NCBI GenBank assembly: GCA_945897655.1
Contig: CAMDHB010000117.1
Span: forward strand, 1-9,207
Direction of reading: 5' to 3'
Length of the DNA stretch: 9,207 nt
Source of the DNA: Pseudorhodobacter antarcticus
GTDB lineage: Bacteria > Pseudomonadota > Alphaproteobacteria > Rhodobacterales > Rhodobacteraceae
Both the position numbers and the translations under genes were made by a program. Each line of letters begins with the position of its first letter. Position 1 is the stretch's first letter. Below, in pieces: positions 5,911 through 9,207 of this stretch. Below the pieces are notes generated by a model. It was not told the origin of the DNA. It ran no database searches and saw nothing but the letters and a program-made list of their open reading frames with translations.

Positions 5911-6798
5911 TTACTGCAAAACCTTCGGACGCGGCTGAGAAAATCCAAGTCGCTTCTGTAGGGATTTGATGGAGCTCGCATCAGCGGTGACATAGTCCGA
6001 AAACGCAACACCTTCTGACACGGCGCTGCGTGCGCTTTGCCGCAGGTGTTGGTACAGCTCCGAATTGCCTGCCGCCACATACCCGTCACCCAAGCGCGAA
6101 ACTACTCGGCAGGGCGTCGATAGGAACACTTGTGATAGCCCGTTCTTGCGGTAGTCGACGACGGATGCGGAGACGGTAGGACGTTGGCTATCGAAAAAGC
6201 TGCCTAGTATTCCGATCTGCTCCCGGATCTGCGCGGTCGATAGTCCGACATAGCGGCCAGTACCATGCAACAGTTGGTCAATGATCCCGCCGTCCATCAA
6301 AACAAGCCCGTTGTTCTCGCGCGTGGCGGCAGCAGATCGAACCGCTTCCATGCGTGCGTGATAGCTGGCAGCAACCTCCACGTCGCCCAGTTCAATCTCC
6401 AGCACGGCCCGCGTTTTCAACAGTTCGGGAACCGTCTCGCAGACATAAATGAAGTACCCGTTGGTTTGAGACAGGAAAAGCTCTTCAGGGATCGTATTTT
6501 CGGAGGAAAACGGGCTAGGAAAGAACTCTGCCCCAAACGAAATGGCAGAGTCGGTGCGCGCCACCCCTAGGCCCAGCAAGTATTCAAGGCTTACGTCCAG
6601 CGCATGGGCCAACTTGATCAGAGTATAGGCATCGGGAAGGTGGTCTACCTCGTCAGACAAAAGGCGCGCTAGCGCCGATTTGGTGATGTTGCTTGCAGAA
6701 GACAGTTGCGCAATCGTAATCCGTCGGATTTCCATTGCGCCATTAAGCCTGCGTGACAACTCCAAGGGAAGAGACTTAAGAATCGCACTTCTATTCAT
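5911..6798 (-). CDS. XRE-family transcriptional regulator with a C-terminal sensor-like domain
   Basis: A 295-aa probable DNA-binding regulator. Residues about 14-77 form a Cro/C1-type helix-turn-helix: the first helices around ELSRRLNGAMEIRRITIAQL, the recognition part SNITKSALARLLSDE, then LIKLAHALDVSLEYLLGLG, the standard closing helix. The remaining 215 residues are soluble, with no membrane segment, and are not a family I recognise with confidence. Their order (VPELLKTRAVL, then YHARMEAVRSAAA, then LVLMDGGIIDQLLHGTGRY, REQIGIL and a closing GYVAAGN strand) resembles the layout of the DUF5753 domain attached to XRE proteins in actinobacteria, but this is a loose visual analogy. The start is firm: the ATG at 6798 has AAGGAG 5 nt upstream. 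The gene is divergent from the histidine kinase and has visibly lower GC than the sit genes. Its targets are unknown; autoregulation through the GATC repeat at its start is possible. Confidence 0.8.
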   Translation of the reverse strand: MNRSAILKSLPLELSRRLNGAMEIRRITIAQLSSASNITKSALARLLSDEVDHLPDAYTLIKLAHALDVSLEYLLGLGVARTDSAISFGAEFFPSPFSSENTIPEELFLSQTNGYFIYVCETVPELLKTRAVLEIELGDVEVAASYHARMEAVRSAAATRENNGLVLMDGGIIDQLLHGTGRYVGLSTAQIREQIGILGSFFDSQRPTVSASVVDYRKNGLSQVFLSTPCRVVSRLGDGYVAAGNSELYQHLRQSARSAVSEGVAFSDYVTADASSIKSLQKRLGFSQPRPKVLQ

Positions 6799-6803
6799 TT
6801 TTG

Positions 6804-6809
6804 CTCCTT
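6804..6809 (-). promoter_or_regulatory. Strong ribosome binding site of the XRE gene
   Basis: AAGGAG on the minus strand lies 5 nt before the ATG at 6798, a near-ideal Shine-Dalgarno that fixes the start of the regulator. Confidence 0.75.
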
Positions 6810-6822
6810 GATCATATTGATC
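6808..6822. promoter_or_regulatory. TTGATC repeat next to the XRE start (candidate operator)
   Basis: TTGATC ATA TTGATC: two identical hexamers 9 bp apart, giving GATC-N5-GATC, which is also dyad-compatible. It touches the Shine-Dalgarno of the XRE gene, so a bound protein would interfere with its expression. XRE proteins commonly repress their own genes, but no binding evidence is visible and the repeat is short. Confidence 0.3.
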
Positions 6823-6998
6823 TTAACTCCACCGCATCCGCTAATGGTTTAGTCTTCGGTCGAGGTAACTTCGTTAAAAATGACATATGCTGCTGCAGAC
6901 GGGCGCAAACGAGCGATTGGCATCCTAGTCATGTTTCCAATTACTGCGTGGATCAAGACGCGAAACACACCGAGTGCATAGCCTTTAGACCGGCATTA

Positions 6999-7018
6999 TG
7001 TAGGGTTGTGTAGGTTTG
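6999..7018 (+). repeat. Tandem decamer direct repeat, candidate regulator-binding site
   Basis: TGTAGGGTTG followed immediately by TGTAGGTTTG (9 of 10 identical). Two copies exactly one helical turn apart upstream of a kinase/response-regulator operon is the geometry used by OmpR-type and similar response regulators. The repeat is seen directly; function is speculation. Confidence 0.35.
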
Positions 7019-7154
7019 GTAAAGATCTCTTTAGTAGAAAATTAATCTCCAATTAGGATATGGGTGGTCTTAAGTTCAAATTCGCATTGATAGCTTGGAC
7101 ACAGGTTTTCTTCGGTGTACCAACCATAATTGAATAAACGATGTGGCGCGGATT

Positions 7155-9056
7155 ATGGCCCAAGACCGCAACCCTCTCTCTCGCATCGCCGATATGCGCC
7201 TGGCCTGCCTGATGCGCCGTCTTCGAAACCTGCTCATCGCATTCGTTCTGATGTTTCCCTTCACCGCAGAACAGGCAAAAAGTGATTTGGTCCATAGTGT
7301 TGAGCTGATGCTGGACGAGACGGCACTGTTAGACATTCGCAGCATTGAAGAGGCACGTTTCCGGCCCGCCGAACAGACAATCATCCTTGGTTATTCGACC
7401 GCCGCCGTCTGGCTAAGGCTTTGGATCGATCCTGCCCCGGATGGAGGCGAAGTCGTGGTGATGGTTCGGCCACCCATGCTGGACAGCGTCAAATTCTACG
7501 CGCCCATCATAGTCAAACAAGACGGCATAGTGCGGCCTTCCGCAACCCCGCGCTATGAAAGAGTTGAATCCGAATGGCCCGCGTCTCTGCGCGGCTATCG
7601 CATTTCCCCGCCCGAAGGGGGAGTGGAGTATTTCGTTCGGATCGCATCGACAGGGTCAATCGGAGCAAATATCACTGCAACGCCGGTTCGCGAGGCGATC
7701 AGGATCAACCTGATCACCGATTTGACGCAGATCGCCTACCTCGCCTTTATGCTGGTGTTGCTGCTGTGGTCCTTGCGGATGCTGACGCTGACGAACGAAC
7801 ATATCTTTCGGTGGTTCGCCGCGATGCAGGCGTCGTGGGTGTTTCACAACATCATTGCTTTCGGCTACGCGGCGGTCCTGACGCCCCTTGTAGACTTAGA
7901 TACGTCAATGCTCGCCTTGCGGACTTTCGTGATCGTGTCGTCCGGTCTTTCGATTATCTTCCACCGTGCGGTCCTGTTTCGGTTCCAACCGTCTGTGCTG
8001 GCCGTCAGGTTGCTGGACCTGCAGCTTGCCGGGATCACACTTGCCTTCATCCTGTTCTGCACCCTTGACCGCCAGCTAGCGATGCAGATCAATGCTTATT
8101 GCATCGCCGCAACCCCGTTCACCCTGCTGCTCAACGCTTTTACCGCGCGCAAAGCGGCGTCCCCGGGCCTGAAGACGATGCGGATAATCTATGGCATGCT
8201 GTCCCTGATCCTTTTGGGTTGGATTCTGTCGCTGCTGGGCCTTGAGAAGGCCTCTTTGGCGTCGTTGTACGGGCCTATGATACACGGCTTGTCGACCGGA
8301 ATATTGATGTTCACAATCCTGCATCTTTATGTGCGCGACCTTTTGGCAGCCGCCAAAACGGCGGAGACACAGCTTGTGGCGATTGAACATCAGCGCGCCA
8401 ATCAACAGGACAGAAATCGCACACTTGCCCAGTACATTGACATGATGTCCCACGAAACCCGAAATGCGCTTGCTGTGATCAACATGTCCCTGTCGCAGCC
8501 CACGATCAGTGACCGTCAGCGTGGCCGCATTTCAGATGCAATTGTCGGCCTGACGGGGCTGATCGACCGATGCAATCAGACGATCCGGCTGGACAGCGAT
8601 AATCAGGTGATCAGCACAGAGAGATGCGATCTGACCGACATCCTGCGTCTGCTTTGCGATGGCCAGATCGAACGTGAGCGGCTGTTTGTGAGCGCCGAAG
8701 GTCCGCAGCTTTTGCAAAGCGATCCGGTTCTGCTGGGGGTCGTGTTCAGCAATCTGATTGACAACGCCCTGAAATACTCTCCCCCCGGATCTGCCGTCAT
8801 CGTGACGCTGGCTGAGAGCCCCGAAGCGCCTCCCGATGGCTTTTGCGTGCTCATCGAGAATGAGGAGGGCGAATATGGTCATCCTGATCCCGTGATGGCC
8901 TTTCAAAAGTACTATCGAAACCAGCTTGCCAATGCCAAAATCGGTTCCGGGCTTGGTCTGTACATCGTGCGCGGCCTATTGGCAGGTTTGGGAGGCAATA
9001 TCGCCTATGAACCAACTCCGGGTTACGTCCGCTTCAGAGTCTGGATGCCATGCTGA
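7155..9056 (+). CDS. 7TMR-DISM membrane sensor histidine kinase
   Basis: An inner-membrane sensor kinase that would autophosphorylate and pass phosphate to the response regulator encoded next. Residues are numbered from a GTG at 7143 (637 aa). They show an export signal (RRLRNLLIAFVLMFPF, about 25-40), a periplasmic domain with the DISMED2-like GYSTAAVWLRLWI (83-95), seven hydrophobic segments between about 194 and 398, a coiled linker (400-430), the phosphoacceptor box MMSHETRNALAVI with H437, the N-box FSNLIDNALKYSPPGSA (535-551), and the G2 box GSGLGLYIV (601-609). The G1 box is degenerate (VLIENEEGEYGHPDP instead of VxDxGxG), followed by FQKYYR; I recall this form from other kinases of the 7TMR-DISM type. 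The start is uncertain: GTG 7143, ATG 7155, ATG 7194 or ATG 7212 are all in frame and none has a clear ribosome binding site. The ATG at 7212 would give the most typical signal peptide. The ligand is unknown. Confidence 0.88.
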   Translation: MAQDRNPLSRIADMRLACLMRRLRNLLIAFVLMFPFTAEQAKSDLVHSVELMLDETALLDIRSIEEARFRPAEQTIILGYSTAAVWLRLWIDPAPDGGEVVVMVRPPMLDSVKFYAPIIVKQDGIVRPSATPRYERVESEWPASLRGYRISPPEGGVEYFVRIASTGSIGANITATPVREAIRINLITDLTQIAYLAFMLVLLLWSLRMLTLTNEHIFRWFAAMQASWVFHNIIAFGYAAVLTPLVDLDTSMLALRTFVIVSSGLSIIFHRAVLFRFQPSVLAVRLLDLQLAGITLAFILFCTLDRQLAMQINAYCIAATPFTLLLNAFTARKAASPGLKTMRIIYGMLSLILLGWILSLLGLEKASLASLYGPMIHGLSTGILMFTILHLYVRDLLAAAKTAETQLVAIEHQRANQQDRNRTLAQYIDMMSHETRNALAVINMSLSQPTISDRQRGRISDAIVGLTGLIDRCNQTIRLDSDNQVISTERCDLTDILRLLCDGQIERERLFVSAEGPQLLQSDPVLLGVVFSNLIDNALKYSPPGSAVIVTLAESPEAPPDGFCVLIENEEGEYGHPDPVMAFQKYYRNQLANAKIGSGLGLYIVRGLLAGLGGNIAYEPTPGYVRFRVWMPC

Positions 9057-9207
9057 AAATCATCATTGTCGAGGATAACCGGGCGCTCCGCGAGTCGCTG
9101 GTCGACGTGCTCGCCGAAAATGGCCATGACGTCGAGGCCTGCGACAGCGCAGAGGCCCTCTGGCGCAGGGGTGACATTAGCGCAATTGATATTCTGATCC
9201 TGGACCT
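9050..9207 (+). CDS. Response regulator, N-terminal receiver domain (cut by window end)
   Basis: Partner of the upstream kinase. Only 52 complete codons are present, enough to recognise a CheY-like receiver: MLKIIIVEDN with the acidic pair E8 D9, a first helix RALRESLVDVLAENG, and the phosphoacceptor strand DILILDL with D52, the last complete codon in the window. The ATG at 9050 overlaps the kinase stop by 7 nt, indicating one operon with translational coupling. The output domain lies outside the window, so whether it binds DNA (OmpR or NarL type) cannot be told. The spacing and sequence fit OmpR-like regulators, but this is a guess. Confidence 0.88.
   Translation, partial: MLKIIIVEDNRALRESLVDVLAENGHDVEACDSAEALWRRGDISAIDILILD

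Larger units (their letters stand above)
6799..7154. other. Intergenic region between the divergent XRE and histidine kinase genes
   Basis: About 350 bp that are AT-richer than the flanking genes and hold no convincing gene. Present are the TTGATC repeat at 6808-6822, a tandem decamer at 6999-7018, and the 8-mer TCCAATTA occurring twice (6936-6943 and 7048-7055). It must contain two divergent promoters. The best plus-strand -35 candidate is TTGGAC at 7095-7100, but its -10 partner (TACCAA, 17 bp on) is poor, so no promoter is called. No hairpin with a U-run was found. Confidence 0.5.

Noticed and set aside
6801..7013. 70-codon open frame on the plus strand in the XRE/kinase intergenic region
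   Set aside because: It opens with TTG inside the complement of the XRE ribosome binding site, has no ribosome binding site of its own and no recognisable protein features.
1..9207. CRISPR array, tRNA, rRNA, riboswitch or defence system
   Set aside because: No regularly spaced repeats, tRNA-like clover leaf, rRNA motifs or recognised defence genes were seen on either strand.

Overview
The window looks like a piece of a moderately GC-rich alphaproteobacterial genome, most likely Rhodobacterales (Roseobacter/Paracoccus-like). This rests on codon use, on a Fur/Mur-type regulator lacking the usual CxxC zinc motif next to a sitABCD operon, and on alphaproteobacterial-style IS5 and IS66 transposases. 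The assignment is made from recalled family features, not from a search.

Region 1 (1-3176, minus strand) is a manganese/iron (Sit/Mnt-type) ABC importer operon read right to left: sitA (periplasmic binding protein), sitB (ATPase), sitC (permease), sitD (second permease, cut by the window start). The genes are tightly coupled (gaps of about 20 nt or less, then overlaps of 4 nt and 1 nt). Divergent from it, at 3283-3708 (plus), lies a Fur-family regulator gene, best read as Mur/Fur. Between them is a well-formed sitA promoter (TTGACA, 16 bp, CATTAT) with a perfect 8-bp-arm inverted repeat in its spacer and -10. This is the architecture expected for metal-dependent repression of uptake by the neighbouring regulator.

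Region 2 (about 3792-5802, plus) is a graveyard of insertion sequences. It holds (a) the 5' half of one IS5-family transposase, with its left terminal repeat but broken by two extra-G frameshifts and a 35-bp insertion; (b) fused in frame to it, the C-terminal catalytic half of an IS66 TnpC; (c) abutting that stop codon, the C-terminal half of a different IS5-family transposase. None is complete.

Region 3 (5911-9207) is a probable signalling locus. On the minus strand is an XRE-type regulator with an unrecognised sensor-like C-terminal domain. A 344-356 bp AT-richer intergenic region separates it from a divergent two-component operon on the plus strand: a 7TMR-DISM membrane histidine kinase overlapping by 7 nt a response regulator, of which only the first 52 codons are in the window. 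Nothing in the sequence reveals the signal or targets of these regulators.
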